A stretch of 64,000 nt of DNA from assembly GCF_028769735.1 (NCBI RefSeq), contig NC_088173.1, forward strand, positions 64,645,421 through 64,709,420, given 5' to 3'. The stretch comes from Zonotrichia leucophrys gambelii (Eukaryota > Chordata > Aves > Passeriformes > Passerellidae). The notes beneath the pieces are model-generated. The model did no database searches, was not told the origin of the DNA, and worked only from the letters and a program-made list of their open reading frames with translations. The position numbers and the translations under genes were made by a program. Positions 32,398 through 43,290 of the stretch are shown piece by piece. Within the stretch, counting starts at the first letter, position 1. Every line of letters starts with the position of its first letter.

Positions 32398-34681
32398 GTA
32401 ACACACTTTAAAAAATATTTTCAATTTTCCTTATTATTTTCAAGTATTGCTGCTTTTTCCTGTCCTCCCTCGTTCCCTTTGCCAGTTGCTGTTTTGCCTT
32501 CCCATGGAAATGTAAATGCAGAGAACACTCTGCCACCAAAAAGCCTGATTTTTTTTCTTTTTATATATATTTATATATTTTGATGTCTTCATTTTCTCCT
32601 TCCTGTCTAGTCAAGAGCTTTCTTGTCTCCAGTTTTTTGCAAACAGTTTGACAGTTCCTTGGGAAGGTTTGTGCCTGTGCTGTACCTTCCTCCCCGCAGC
32701 CCCTGGGGAATGGATTTCTCCTTCCCAGCGAATCCCAGTGCAGCCTCCTGGGCTTGGCAGAAAATCTGGGGGGAATGTGGGCAAAAAGGGGCCAAGTGAG
32801 CTTTGCTGCTGCTCATCAGGGAGGCAGATTTGGGGTTTTTGGGGTTTTGGGGATCTCCAGAGGCACCAGGGCTGGCTGAGGAGCTGTGGGGGCACAGCAG
32901 GGTTGGAATTTGTGGAAAATTCAGGTGCTGTGTGGGGTTTTTGGGTGTCCCTTGTGGGGGCATCCAGAGAGGGCTGGGTCTGCCTGTTGGTGTCCCAGCT
33001 GGTGCTGGAGCAGGCGGGGAGAAGGTTCTGGGATGGGATCCACAGCTGGAGGTTAGGGAGAAGGTTCTGGAATGGGATCCACTTTGTGAGAAGGTTCTGA
33101 AATGGGATCCACACATAGAGATGGGGAGAAGGTTCTGGAATGGGATCCACAGTTGGAGGTTGGGGAGAAGGTTCTGGAATGGGATCCATACCTGCAGTGG
33201 GGAGAAGGTTCTGGAATGGGATACACAGCTGGAGATGGGGAGAACGTTCTGGAATGGGATCCACAGCTGGAGATGGGGAGAAGGTTCTGGAACGGGATCC
33301 ACAGCTGGAGATGGGGAGAAGGTTCTGGAATGGGATCCACAGCTGGAGATGGGGAGAACGTTCTGGAATGGGATCCACAGCTGGAGATGGGGAGAAGGTT
33401 CTGGAATGGGATCCACAGCTGGAGATGGGGAGAAGGTTCTGGAATGGAATCCACAGCTGGAGGTTGGGGAGAAGGTTCTGGAATGAGATGCACAGCTGGA
33501 GGTGTGGAGAAGGTTCTGGAATGGGATCCACTTTGTGAGAAGGTTCTGAAATGGGATCCACACATAGAGATGGGGAGAAGGTTCTGGAATGGGATCCACA
33601 GCTGGAGATGGGGAGAACGTTCTGGAATGGGATCCACAGCTGGAGATGGGGAGAAGGTTCTGGAATGGGATCCACAGCTGGAGATGGGGAGAAGGTTCTG
33701 GAATGGAATCCACAGCTGGAGGTTGGGGAGAAGGTTCTGGAATGAGATGCACAGCTGGAGGTTGGGGAGAAGGTTCTGGAATGGAATCCACAGTTGGAGA
33801 TGGGGAGAACGTTCTGGAACGGGATCCACAGCTGGAGATGGGGAGAACGTTCTGGAATGGGATCCACAGCTGGAGATGGGGAGAAGGTTCTGGAATGAGA
33901 TGCACAGCTGGAGATGGGGAGAAGGTTCTGGAACGGGATCCACAGCTGGAGATGGGGAGAAGGTTCTGGAATGGGATCCACAGCTGGAGGTTGGGGAGAA
34001 GGTTCTGGAATGAGATGCACAGCTGGAGATGGGGAGAAGGTTCTGGAACGGGATCCACAGCTGGAGATGGGGAGAAGGTTCTGGAATGGGATCCACAGCT
34101 GGAGATGGGGAGGAGCTCCTGAACTGAATCCCCCCAATTGTGTTTGGGCCCCGGGGGTTTTGGGGTTTGCCCTGTGGCCCCTTTGCTCCCCTGCAGGATA
34201 AAGGGATTTTTCTCCTCATCCTCCCCATCTCTCTGCCACAGCCAGGGCTTTCCCACCTTTCCTACCTGGGAAATTTCAGCCCCAATGGAGGTGCTGAGGA
34301 CAGGCAGGGACAGAAAATCATTTTCCTTTTCCCTCCTCATTTGCCTTTCCTGGGGCTCAGGTGCAGCTGGGGGTGGCTTTTGGGGACACAGAGCCAAGCA
34401 AAAGCCACTCTGTGTGTCTGAGGGTCAATGATTTCCTCCTAAATGATTAAAATTAATTTAAATATTTAATTTAATGTCATTAATTACTGCAGGAGAGGGG
34501 AGAGCAGTGCTGGGGAGGGATTTTGTGGAGCCCAAGGTGCCTTTGGTGGAAGTGAGGAGGGTCCCAGATGGGGAAATTCCAGGGACTGTGTGGTCACAGG
34601 AGGTGTTTGGAGCTGAGGGGTGGCTGTGCTGTGTCCTGCGTCCTGTGCCCTCACTGTGGCTCTCTGGTGACACTTTTCCAG
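32398..34681 (+). other. Intron C-D (2.3 kb)
   Basis: Nearly half of this intron is the 38-bp array at 33015-34112. 32400-33010 and 34115-34680 appear unique, with an A/T-rich patch around 34440-34485. No gene is seen. Confidence 0.85.
33015..34112. repeat. 38-bp minisatellite, about 29 copies
   Basis: The unit is gggatccacagctggagatg followed by gggagaaggttctggaat. Consecutive gggatcc starts fall exactly 38 bp apart (for example 33256 and 33294), with occasional 39-bp (aggttgggg) and shorter (ctttgtgag) variants. A block of variants around 33060-33120 recurs at 33520-33575, so a segment of about 460 bp was duplicated as a whole. The unit has no stop codon in several frames on either strand and 38 is not a multiple of three, so all three minus frames stay open for hundreds of codons (596 at most). 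The resulting Pro/Ser/Phe peptides are artefacts. Confidence 0.97.
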
Positions 34682-34736
34682 GCCATCATCCACCCCGACA
34701 CCAACGAGACCATCTTCATGCCTTTCCGAATGTCAG
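34682..34736 (+). CDS. SFXN5: SFXN5 coding exon D (HPDT motif)
   Basis: This 55-nt exon encodes AIIHPDTNETIFMPFRMS plus the first base of a Gly codon. The acceptor is cttttccag, the donor is CAG|gtacgc, and the exon ends in phase 1. It carries HPDT, the signature motif of sideroflexins, followed by the conserved MPFRMSG stretch leading into the first membrane helix. It is flanked by extreme repeats: the 38-bp array ends about 570 bp upstream and a pyrimidine tract begins about 175 bp downstream. Confidence 0.96.
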
Positions 34737-36256
34737 GTACGCCGTGTCTGCCATTCTCCTGGAATCTGGATAAATACTGGGGAGGGCTTCTCCTCTTTGG
34801 AACTGAATCTTGTCAGCATTTAAACCATGATTAGGGAGCAATTCCAACATCAAAATCTCTTTGCAGGCGAGGAAAATGAGGATCCTAAATTCCACTGTGA
34901 GATTTAGTGCTTAATATTTTCCTTTTTCCTTTCCTTTCCCCTTTCCTTTTTTCCCCTTTCCTTTTTTCCCCTTTCCTTTTTTCCCCTTTCCTTTTTATCC
35001 CTTTTTCCTTTTCCTTTTCCTTTTCCTTTTCCTTTCCCTTTTTGTTTCCTTTTTTCCCCTTTCCCTTTCCCTTTCCCTTTCCCTTTCCCTTTCCCTTTTT
35101 CCTTTTTCTGTTTCCTTTTTACTTTTTCCTTTTTGTTTTCATTTTTCCTTATCCTTTCCCCTTTCCTTTTTCCCCTTTCCTTTTTTTTCCCTTTTCCTTT
35201 TCCCTTTCCTTTTTCCCCTTTCCTTTTTTTTCCCCTTTCCTTTTTCCCCTTTCCTTTTTTCCCCTTTCCTTTCCCCTTTCCTTTTTTCCCCTTTCCTTTT
35301 TCCCCTTTCCTTTTTTTTCCCTTTTCCTTTTCCCTTTCCTTTCCATCACTATTGGGAGCATTTTAACTTTGCATTAAATGGCAAATCTTGCTGCCCACAA
35401 TTTCAGGGGTGTAAAGTCCAGGTCAGCAGCCTGATCCATCCTCACTGGATGAGGAGGAGGGGGCTGGGGGGGTTTATTCCTCAGGAAAGAATGGGATGAT
35501 CCCTGTTTTTCAATGGTGATGATATCCATTGGCCCCAGCACTGGGATTCCAGGGAGGATCTGTGCCTTAATGAGCTGGTTAATGATTAAAAATTAAATTA
35601 AAAGCCCCCTTTGGGGTTTCCTCACCATGCTCAGGTGCCCAGCAGCTTTTCTGGGAATGCCAGGGCAGCCCTGGTGCTTTTCCAGCAGATTTATTGAAAT
35701 AAACAGGACCTTTCCGATGGTTTTGGGTGCAACATCCCCTGATTTGGGCACTGGGGAAATGAACAGGGTTTGTGCTCAGTGCGTTGGGGGATGATGCTGA
35801 GGGTGAAGAGGGGAGAAGCCAGCACCCTCTGCTTTGCTGCCTTGTCCTGAATTTGTCTCCCAATTTTTTCTTCCTCTCAGGTCTTTGCCCTTTTTGGCTG
35901 TAAATTGGATGCAGGAAGTGCATTCAGTGATATTGGGGAAAGGCTCTGAGACCTCCCCCTGGAAGTCAGGGAGATGAATTATAATTAGCACAGGAATTGG
36001 CAGCCACAGCAGGGGAAATGTGAAACGTTTGATTTCTGTGGTGCTCAATAAAACTTGAGGAAAAGACTTGGGAGAGCTGGAAAAGAAAAAATAAAGGATG
36101 GGAAAACCAGGAGGGTCCTGCAGTTGTGGGTTGGAGCATCAGGTGGAGCTCCAGGATGTCCCAGGGTGGTGGCAGTGAGTCCCTGGTTGTGCCAGGAGTC
36201 CCTAAACTGGGACATTCATTCTAATTAATTCATTTATTTTTCTTTTCCCCCCGCAG
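34737..36256 (+). other. Intron D-E (1.5 kb)
   Basis: It contains the pyrimidine tract (34910-35350). The remaining 900 bp look unique, with no exon or element recognised. Confidence 0.85.
34910..35350. repeat. Pyrimidine tract, cctttccttttttcccctttc units (440 bp)
   Basis: Almost every base on the plus strand is C or T across 440 bp, in mirror-symmetric words such as ttttcccctttcctttt. It contains several exact internal repeats (cctttcctttttcccctttc at several positions). Such tracts can form H-DNA. In the sense strand of a pre-mRNA they also resemble polypyrimidine tracts that bind PTB/U2AF-type factors. The tract starts 174 bp after the exon D donor. Confidence 0.96.
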
Positions 36257-36282
36257 GTTACATCCCCTTTGGAACCCCCATC
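36257..36282 (+). CDS. SFXN5: SFXN5 micro-exon E (26 nt)
   Basis: This 26-nt exon completes the Gly codon begun in exon D and encodes YIPFGTPI. The acceptor is a pyrimidine run ending in ccccccgcag and the donor is ATC|gtaagt, close to consensus. Exons D and E together are 81 nt, so skipping both would keep the frame while skipping E alone would shift it. The residues begin the first predicted membrane segment, which continues into exon F as VVGLLLPNQ. A 31-bp triplicated repeat starts about 17 bp after the donor. Confidence 0.94.
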
Positions 36283-36299
36283 GTAAGTATTTGGTTGTG

Positions 36300-36395
36300 G
36301 GCACCAGGAAATGATTCCTGAGCACAATTCTGCACCAGGAAATGATTCCTGAGCACGATTCTGCACCAGGAAATGATTCCTGAGCACAGCTCTGC
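36300..36395. repeat. 31-bp repeat, three copies, beside exon E donor
   Basis: Three nearly identical copies of gcaccaggaaatgattcctg followed by agcacaattct begin 17 bp after the exon E splice donor. Confidence 0.96.
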
Positions 36396-36454
36396 ACACT
36401 CCAGCTCAGCACCTCGTGCCATTCCCACAGCATCCCCACCTTCCCCATTTCCTG

Positions 36455-37630
36455 TTATTGAGGGGTTTTATCTATTAATGCATTGAGGGTATTTATCTAT
36501 TATCTATTGGGTTATTGATGAATTAACCCAACCTCTGTTTGAGGGTGTTTAATCTGTTATTGGGGGGTTTTCTCTATTAATGTATTGAGAAATAATTGTA
36601 TTTATCTATCAGGTTATTGATGAATTAACCCAACCTCTGTTTGAGGGATTTTATCTATTAATGTATTGAGGGTATTTATCTATTAAATATCAGGTTATGT
36701 ATGAATTAACCCAACCTCTGTTTAAAGGGTTTTATCTATTAGTGTACTGAGGGTATTTATCTATTTTCTATCAGGCTATTGATGAATTAGCCCAACCTCT
36801 ATTTGAGGGTATTTATCTACTATTGAGGTTCTTTATCTGTTCATATATTGAGGTTATTTATCTATTCTATATGAGAATACTGATGAATTAACCCAGCCTC
36901 TGGTTGAGGGTATTTATCTATTATTAAGGGGGGTTATCCATTAATATATTGAGGTTATTTACCTACATTTTATGAGATTATTTAGGAATTAACACAACCT
37001 CTGAGGTTATTTATTTATCTATCTATTATTGAGGTTATTTTTCTATCAATATATCGAGGTTATTTATCTGTTATCAATTAGGTTATTGATGAATCAATCC
37101 AACCCCTATTTGAAGTTGTTTATTTATTACTGACATTATTTTTCTATCAATATACAGAGGTTATTTTTTAATTAAATATTAGATTATTGATGAATTAATC
37201 CAGCCTCTGTTTGAGGTTAATTATCTATTATCAAGGTTAATTCTCTAACAATATATTGAGGTTATTTATCTATTATCTGTCAGGTTACTGATGAGTCAAT
37301 ACAACCCTCCAATTTGAGGTTACTTATCTATTACTGAAGTTATTTTTTATCACTATATTGAGGTTATTTTTTACTAAATATCAGGTTATTGATGAATTTT
37401 CCCAGCCTCTGTTTGAGGTTAATTGTCTACTATTGAGGTAATTTATTTTTAAACATATTGAGGTTATTTATCTGTTATCTATCAGGTTATTGATGAATTA
37501 ACCCAACCTCTGTTTGAGCTTATTTAGCTGCTATTGAGGTTATTTATTTATTCATATGGAGAGGTTATTTTGTATTAAAATATATCAGGTTACTGATGAA
37601 TTAATCCAACCTCTGTTTGAGGCTATTTAT
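36455..37630. repeat. About 100-bp satellite array, left arm of a foldback
   Basis: Units of 85-105 bp carry aggttattgatgaattaacc, caacctctgtttgagg and ttatttatctattattgagg. Around twelve copies are present with 10-20% divergence. The start of the array has shorter, more decayed units. Its reverse complement is the array at 37911-38440. Confidence 0.93.
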
Positions 37631-37634
37631 CCAC

Positions 37635-37910
37635 TTAAAATCATTCCCACAACCTCCTTCAGTACCTTCATCTTTCCTTCTGCAAAGCTGAACTCGTTGC
37701 TGGCAAAGTGAAACTCCTGCAACTATCAAAATTCCATTTTTGGACACTTTTATTTTGCATTTCTGTGGTTTAAGGGTCTCTTCCCAATGTGAGGAGCTCC
37801 ATCTTGGCCAGGCAGTGCTGTGCTCTCGTTTGGGTTAATTAACCCAAAGATGAAGAGGAAGGGGAAAAGATGAAGGTGCTGAAGGAGATTGTGGGAATGA
37901 TTTTAAATTG
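37635..37910. repeat. Foldback hinge: inverted 45-bp flanks around a 180-bp spacer
   Basis: Left flank 37635-37678 (taaaatcattcccac, cctccttcag, accttcatctttcc) pairs with right flank 37861-37910 (ggggaaaagatgaaggt, ctgaaggag, gtgggaatgatttta). The spacer 37681-37860 is unique, contains ctgcaactatcaaaattcca and ends gtttgggttaattaaccca. Confidence 0.9.
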
Positions 37911-38440
37911 ATAAATCACCTCAAACAGAGGCTGGGTTAATTCATCAATAACCTGATATTTAATACAAAATAACCTCTCCTTATGAATAAATAAATAACC
38001 TCAATAGTAGATGATTAAACAGAGACTGGGTTAATTCATAATAACCTGATAGATAATAAAAAATAACCTCTCCATATGAATAAATAAATAACCTTGATAG
38101 TAGATAAATAACCTCAAACAGAGGTTGGGTTAATTGATCAATAACCTGATGTTTAATAAAGAAGAACCTCAGTATATTGATAGAAAAATAACCTCAATAG
38201 TAGATAAATAACCTTGAATAGGGGTTGGGTTAATTCATCAATAACCTGATGTTTAATACAAAATAACCTAAATATATTGATAGATAAATAACCTCAATAG
38301 TAGATAAAAAACCTTGAATAGGGGTTGGGTTAATTCATCAATAACCTGATGTTTAATACAAAATAACCTCAATATATTGATAGGTAAATAACCTCAAAAG
38401 CAGATAAATAACCTTGAATGAAATTGGGTTAATTCACCTC
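37911..38440. repeat. About 100-bp satellite array, right arm of a foldback
   Basis: Five to six units of about 100 bp, each reading cctcaaacagaggttgggtt, aattcatcaataacctgat and ataaataacctcaatagtag, the reverse complement of the left array. Two neighbouring units (about 38200-38400) are almost identical, showing recent homogenisation in this arm. Confidence 0.94.
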
Positions 38441-39454
38441 CTGAGGCTGTGCCTGAGGGTGATTTCTCCTTGTTTTGGGGAATTTTGGGAGTGTTTGGGT
38501 GCTCTCCATGGCCAAAGGCAGAAGGGAGAGAATCCTGCCTGTTCTCCTGCTGAATTGTCACCTCATCCAAACAGGAATGCTTAATTTAGCCCAGTTTTGT
38601 GGGAAAGTGAGGCACACTTTGCCCCAAAAACTTGGAGTCAAGAGGCATTTTATCCTCAAAGCCACCAGCTCCTTGGTTCAGCTTCTTGGTCCAGTAAAAT
38701 GAAGGAGCAAAATAGACTAAATTAAATCTCCTTAAACCCAGGGGTGCTCTAGGCCTGGCTTAGGCCTCAAGGAGGGGCTCAGCAGGGCTGCTGCTGTTTG
38801 TTGTGGTGGGCAAAGCCTCGGTGGGAACTTTGTGTGGGGCATTTTAAAAGAAAAGGTTAAACAAAAACGAGTTAACGATCAAATTGACAATGAAATCGGC
38901 CCCAATCCAGAGCTGTCAGAGGAGCCGAGAGCTGTCAGATGAGCCCAATTTCAGGAGCTGTAAAGGATAAACTGGAACCTCTTGTCATTTAGAAAAAAAA
39001 AAACCCAAACGTTTCAAATGTTAAAATTAAAATGTAACATTTATGCCAATCGATCTGTGAAATTTAGTGACAAAATTGGCAGCCTGCTCCAGCATAAAAA
39101 CAGTTTGAGTCTTCTATTCCACAAAGGGGGATGGGATTTCCTCAAGAGAGGCTCGGGCTGGGCCGTCCTTGTCCCCAGGGAGGGTTTGTGCCTGTCCCCA
39201 GGTGGGATTTGGGGTCAGCCCGACGCCCCGGGCCGTGAGCGGGGTGGGGATGAGCAGTTTAGGGCCATCCCCCTCCCCGGGGTGTTTCCCTGCAGAATAA
39301 TCCACTCTGGGGTAGCTCATTGTGAAAGGGATTAGGGCTTTGGGGGAATAATGGGATCTGGGCAGCAGCTCCCCTGACACCTCCAAATCCCAAATCCCAA
39401 ATCCCGGCAATGTTTCCTCTCCCCGTGGCCCTGCCCTGGGCTTGGCCTCCATCC

Positions 39455-39995
39455 TTTGGGGTTTGGGGCTGACCCCACAGCAGAGGGAACAACCTGGGCT
39501 CTGTGTGTGAGTGTTCAGGGTTTGGCTTTGCTCTTTTTCCCTATTTCCAGCCCAGATTTGGGGCTGGTCCCACAGCAGAGGCACAGCCTGGACTGTGTGT
39601 GAGTGTGCAGCTTTGGCTTTGCCTTTTTCCCATTCCCAGCCCAGATTTGGGGCTGACCCCACAGGAGAGGGGACAGCCTGGGCTGTCTGTGAGTATGCAG
39701 CTTTGGCTTTGCCCTCTTCCCCATGTCCAGCCTGGGTTTGGGGCTGACCCCACTGCAGAGGGGTCTGTGTGAGTATGCAGCTTTGGTTTTGCCCTTTTCC
39801 CCCCATTTCCAGCCCAGATTTGGGGCTGACCCCACAGCAGAGGGAACAGCCTGAGCTCTGTGTGACTGTACAGGGTTTGGCTTTGCCCTTTTTCCCATTT
39901 CCAGCCCAGCTTTGGGGCTGACCCCACAGCAGAGGGGTCTGTGTGAGTGTGCAGGGTTTGGCTTTGCCCTTTTTCCCCATTCCCAGCCCAGGAGG
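39455..39995. repeat. About 90-bp minisatellite, six copies
   Basis: Each unit carries gatttggggctgaccccaca, gcagaggg, a ctgtgtgagtgtgcag-type word, tttggctttgccctttttcc and ccatttccagccc. Unit length varies between 76 and 95 bp through loss of the gaacagcctgggct segment. Confidence 0.93.
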
Positions 39996-40369
39996 GAGAG
40001 GACCCAGTCCCTGGAATTCTTTCCCTGCAAAGCAGCTGCTGGGCTGGAGCCTCATCCCCAGGCTGCTGTTTCCTCTTTGGGAGTAAGATTTATCCACCCT
40101 TAGGAAATTCAGCTCAAACTTGGCTTTCAGGGCAGAGTCCTGCTGTCACCACAACTCTCAGCCCCTGATTTCCCCCAACCATGCAAAATTGGGGTCTGGG
40201 TGAGGTTTTAGGGAATCCCTGAGGACCCAGGTGGGAATTTGGGGCTGCAGGTGGCTGTCCCACCTTAGGCAGGATTTGGGGTTTGAGCTGGAGCTGCTCA
40301 GAGCTCCCTGATGTCCACGGGGTGGCTTTGGGGGCCACCAAGGGCCCTTCACACCTGATCACCAATTAA

Positions 40370-40600
40370 ATTCTGTCGCTGACACTTCGCCAGTGTTTAG
40401 GAGCTCTTTTTTTTTATATATTTTGTTTTCCTTCTTAGTTATTTTTTCCCCTGACAGTAATTAAAAGTGAAATTGTACATTTCTTGACAGACTCTTGCAC
40501 ATATGGAGAGTTTGCATTTAAACGTGCCTCTTTCAGTCATACAGATTTTGGGTGCTCTTTTTTTTCTTTATTTATTTATTTTTCCCCGCCGGAATTTTCC
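40370..40600. other. Unique A/T-rich block, possible conserved non-coding element
   Basis: Non-repetitive sequence with cgctgacacttcgccagtgt, cctgacagtaattaaaagtg, gagagtttgcatttaaacgt and tttcagtcatacagattttg. Its texture differs sharply from the arrays around it. I cannot assign a function. Confidence 0.25.
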
Positions 40601-40964
40601 CCCGGCGCTCAGCCCCAGCCTCTGCCTGGCCCTGCTCCTTCCCCAGCCTCTTCCTCCCGCTGGTTTGGGGAGCACCAGGGGCTTGGGGTTGGGTTTGGGG
40701 TTAGGGTGGGCTTCGTTTGGGGCCGCGTTAATTAATGCCGAGCTCCGCGTGGGGGGAACGGAGCCGTAAATTAGTGGGAGCTGGCTCGGGGCCAGGGAAC
40801 AAAGTCCCTGCAACTCCACGAGAGTGGGAGGAAAAGCTGGAGGAGGAGGAGGAGAAGGGAGAGGGGATGGGAAGGGAATGAGGCCGCCCAAGCCCCGGCC
40901 CCTTTTGTTCGGTGCCGTTTGAGACGTTCCCTCCATCCCTGGGGATGGCCCCAGCTCACCCCTG

Positions 40965-41765
40965 GGAGGGCAGAATTCCATCCCATCCCTTCCCAGATTC
41001 CTGGGAATGAGCTGGGAGGACAGGACTCCATCCCTTCCCAGATTCCTGGGAATGAGCTGGGAGGACAGGACTCCATCCCATCCCTTCCCAAATTCCTGGG
41101 AATGAGCTGGGAGGCCAGAACTCCACCCAATCCCTTCCCAGATTCCTGGGAATGAGCTGGGAGGACAGGACTCCATCCCATCTCTTCCCAAATTCCTGGG
41201 AATGAGCTGGGAGGACAGGACTCCATCCCTTCCCAGATTCCTGGGAATGAGCTGGGAGGACAGGACTCCATCCCTTCCCTTCTCTTCCCTTCCCAAATTC
41301 CTGGGAATGAGCTGGGAGGACAGGACTCCATCCCTTCCCAGATTCCTGGGAATGAGCTGGGAGGACAGGACTCCATCCCATCCCTTCCCAGATTCCTGGG
41401 AATGAGCTGGGAGGACAGGACTCCATCCCTTCCCAGATTCCTGGGAATGAGCTGGGAGAAGGCAGAATTCCATCCCATCCCTTCCCAGATTCCTGGGAAT
41501 GAGCTGGGAGGACAGGACTCCATCCCATCCCTTCCCAAATTCCTGGGAATGAGCTGGGAGGACAGGACTCCCTCCCATCCCTTCAGAGATTCCTGGGAAT
41601 GAGCTGGGAGGCCAGAATTCCATCAAATCCCTTCCCAGATTCCTGGGAATGAGCTGGGAGGCCAGAACTCCATCCAATCCCTTCCCAGATTCCTGGGAAT
41701 GAGCTGGGAGGACAGGACTCCATCCCATCCCTTCCCAGATTCCTGGGAATGAGCTGGGAGGAGGC
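40965..41765. repeat. 45/50-bp minisatellite, about 16 copies
   Basis: The unit reads attcctgggaatgagctggg, aggacaggactccatcccat and cccttcccag (50 bp); a 45-bp form lacks one catcc. Variants with agaattcc or aactccacc are scattered. The minus strand stays open for up to 478 codons because the unit lacks stops; the peptide (PAHSQESGKGWDG type) is not a known protein. Confidence 0.96.
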
Positions 41766-42044
41766 TCTGGGGAAGGTCTGAGGGTGGGGATGAGCTCCCA
41801 GCATTTGGAGTGAATGGATGGAGTTAAAGAGTTGCTCAACCTTTGAATTTCGTGGGGTTTTGCAGGCAGGAAACACCTCCAGTAATGTGGAGAGCTCAGG
41901 GCACGGGGAGGGAGGCAGGGATGGCAGGGCTCTCTTATCTGGCTGGGAATTCTTTGTCCTGGCTGTGTTTGTGGGGCTGGTCCTTGGGATCCCCTTGTCT
42001 GCATCCTTTTTCTCTTCTTCAGCTTCTTGTGGCCTAAACCAGGA

Positions 42045-42500
42045 AAAAATTGCTTTAAACAAGAAAAACTGCCTTAAACCAGGAAACATGGCTCTAAAAC
42101 AGAAAAATGATCCTAAAACAGGAAAAAATGGCCCTAAAGCAGGAAATGTGGGCCTAAAGGAGGAAATGTGGCCCTAAAACAGGAAAAAATGGCCCCAAAA
42201 CAAGTAAAATGGCTCTAGAGCAGGAAAGATGGCCCTAAAGCAGGAAAGATGGTCCTAAGAAAAGAAAAACTGCCTGAAACCAGGAAAAATGACCCTAAAG
42301 CAGGAAAAACCTGCCCTGAACCAGTAAAAAATGTTCCTAAACCAAGAAAAATGGCTCTATAGCAGGAAAGATGTCCCTAAAGCAGGAAAAGTGCCTTAAA
42401 GCAGGAAAAAAGGCCCTAAAACAAGGAGAACTGCCTGAAAGCAGGAAAAATGGCCCTAAAACAAGAAAAAAACTGCTTTTAACCAGGAAGGCTGGCCCTA
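42045..42500. repeat. Minisatellite, cctaaaacaggaaaaatggc (about 20 bp)
   Basis: Some 22 imperfect copies of a 19-21-bp unit alternate gccctaaagcaggaaa and tgccttaaaccaggaaaa. The + strand unit is rich in A and resembles repeated gaaaa-type splicing enhancer words. Confidence 0.93.
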
Positions 42501-43029
42501 AGGCAGGTATTTGGTGTGTCAGGGATGGGATTTGCAGAGCTGTGTCCCTGTGGTGCTGTCAGACACAGCCCAAGGCCACCCCAGGCCCAGGACACACCTG
42601 TGTGGCCTCAGGTGCTGCCAGGAGTGACCTTGCAGAGCCTCTGGTGTCCCAGTGCAGGCCCCAGCAGGGAACATCTGGCCAGATGTGCTGGGCTGGGCTG
42701 CCCCAAGCCTTGGGGGGACAGTGAAACACCAAAAAGGATGAATTAATTAAAATAAATCTGATTTAAATAAACCCCAGGCTCCCAAAAAGGAGCAAAGTGC
42801 TCCCAGGTGGTTCTGCTGCCCTCAGATTCCAGTGGAATTTTTTCCTGGCGCCCCAAAGAGGGAATGTGCCAAAGAAAAATGAGAATCCCCTGTTCACTAC
42901 CAGTAGTGACAGCTTTGAACTCTTGCCTCCATACAGGGTTTGTGTTTCCCTCCAGAAACACCTGGATTAGGGAATTCTTTGCGTTTTCATGGGGTCTTTG
43001 GGCAGTGCCAGCTGCCAGGGAATTTTCAG

Positions 43030-43290
43030 GGTGTATCACGAGCAAGTGATTATTAATTATGGTAATTAAAGGTGCAGAGCTCTCAGGGGCTCAGTGACAT
43101 CAGCCAGTTCCACCCCTGGAAAACAGAGAGACAGGAGGCTGATAATGACTGGGATGACAAAAATAACAGGAATGAAATAGAGCCAGAAATCAGGATAATT
43201 TATTCAAGTCCCTGGAAATCAGCTTGGCTGTTTGCATGCCTGGAGAAGCACAGAGAGCAAAGCAGGGATGCTTTAATAATGAGAGAATCT
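43030..43290. other. Unique block directly upstream of exon F
   Basis: Sequence from gtgattattaattatggtaa through ataacaggaatgaaatagag to gctttaataatgagagaatc shows no tandem structure, in contrast to the rest of the intron. It may simply be the protected region around the exon F branch point and acceptor, or a conserved element. Confidence 0.25.

Noticed and set aside
33015..34112. Regular 38-bp direct repeats resembling a CRISPR array
   Set aside because: The repeats are contiguous with no unique spacers, and the context is an intron of an animal gene; it is a minisatellite.
32607..34397. 596-codon minus-strand open frame, and 508- and 391-codon frames in other phases
   Set aside because: All arise from the 38-bp unit without stops. 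The peptide repeats every 38 residues in every frame, there is no recognisable domain, and real SFXN5 exons flank it on the other strand.
40568..42004. 478-codon minus-strand open frame
   Set aside because: It is produced by the 45/50-bp minisatellite at 40965-41765; the peptide is a simple repeat and nothing outside the array supports a gene.
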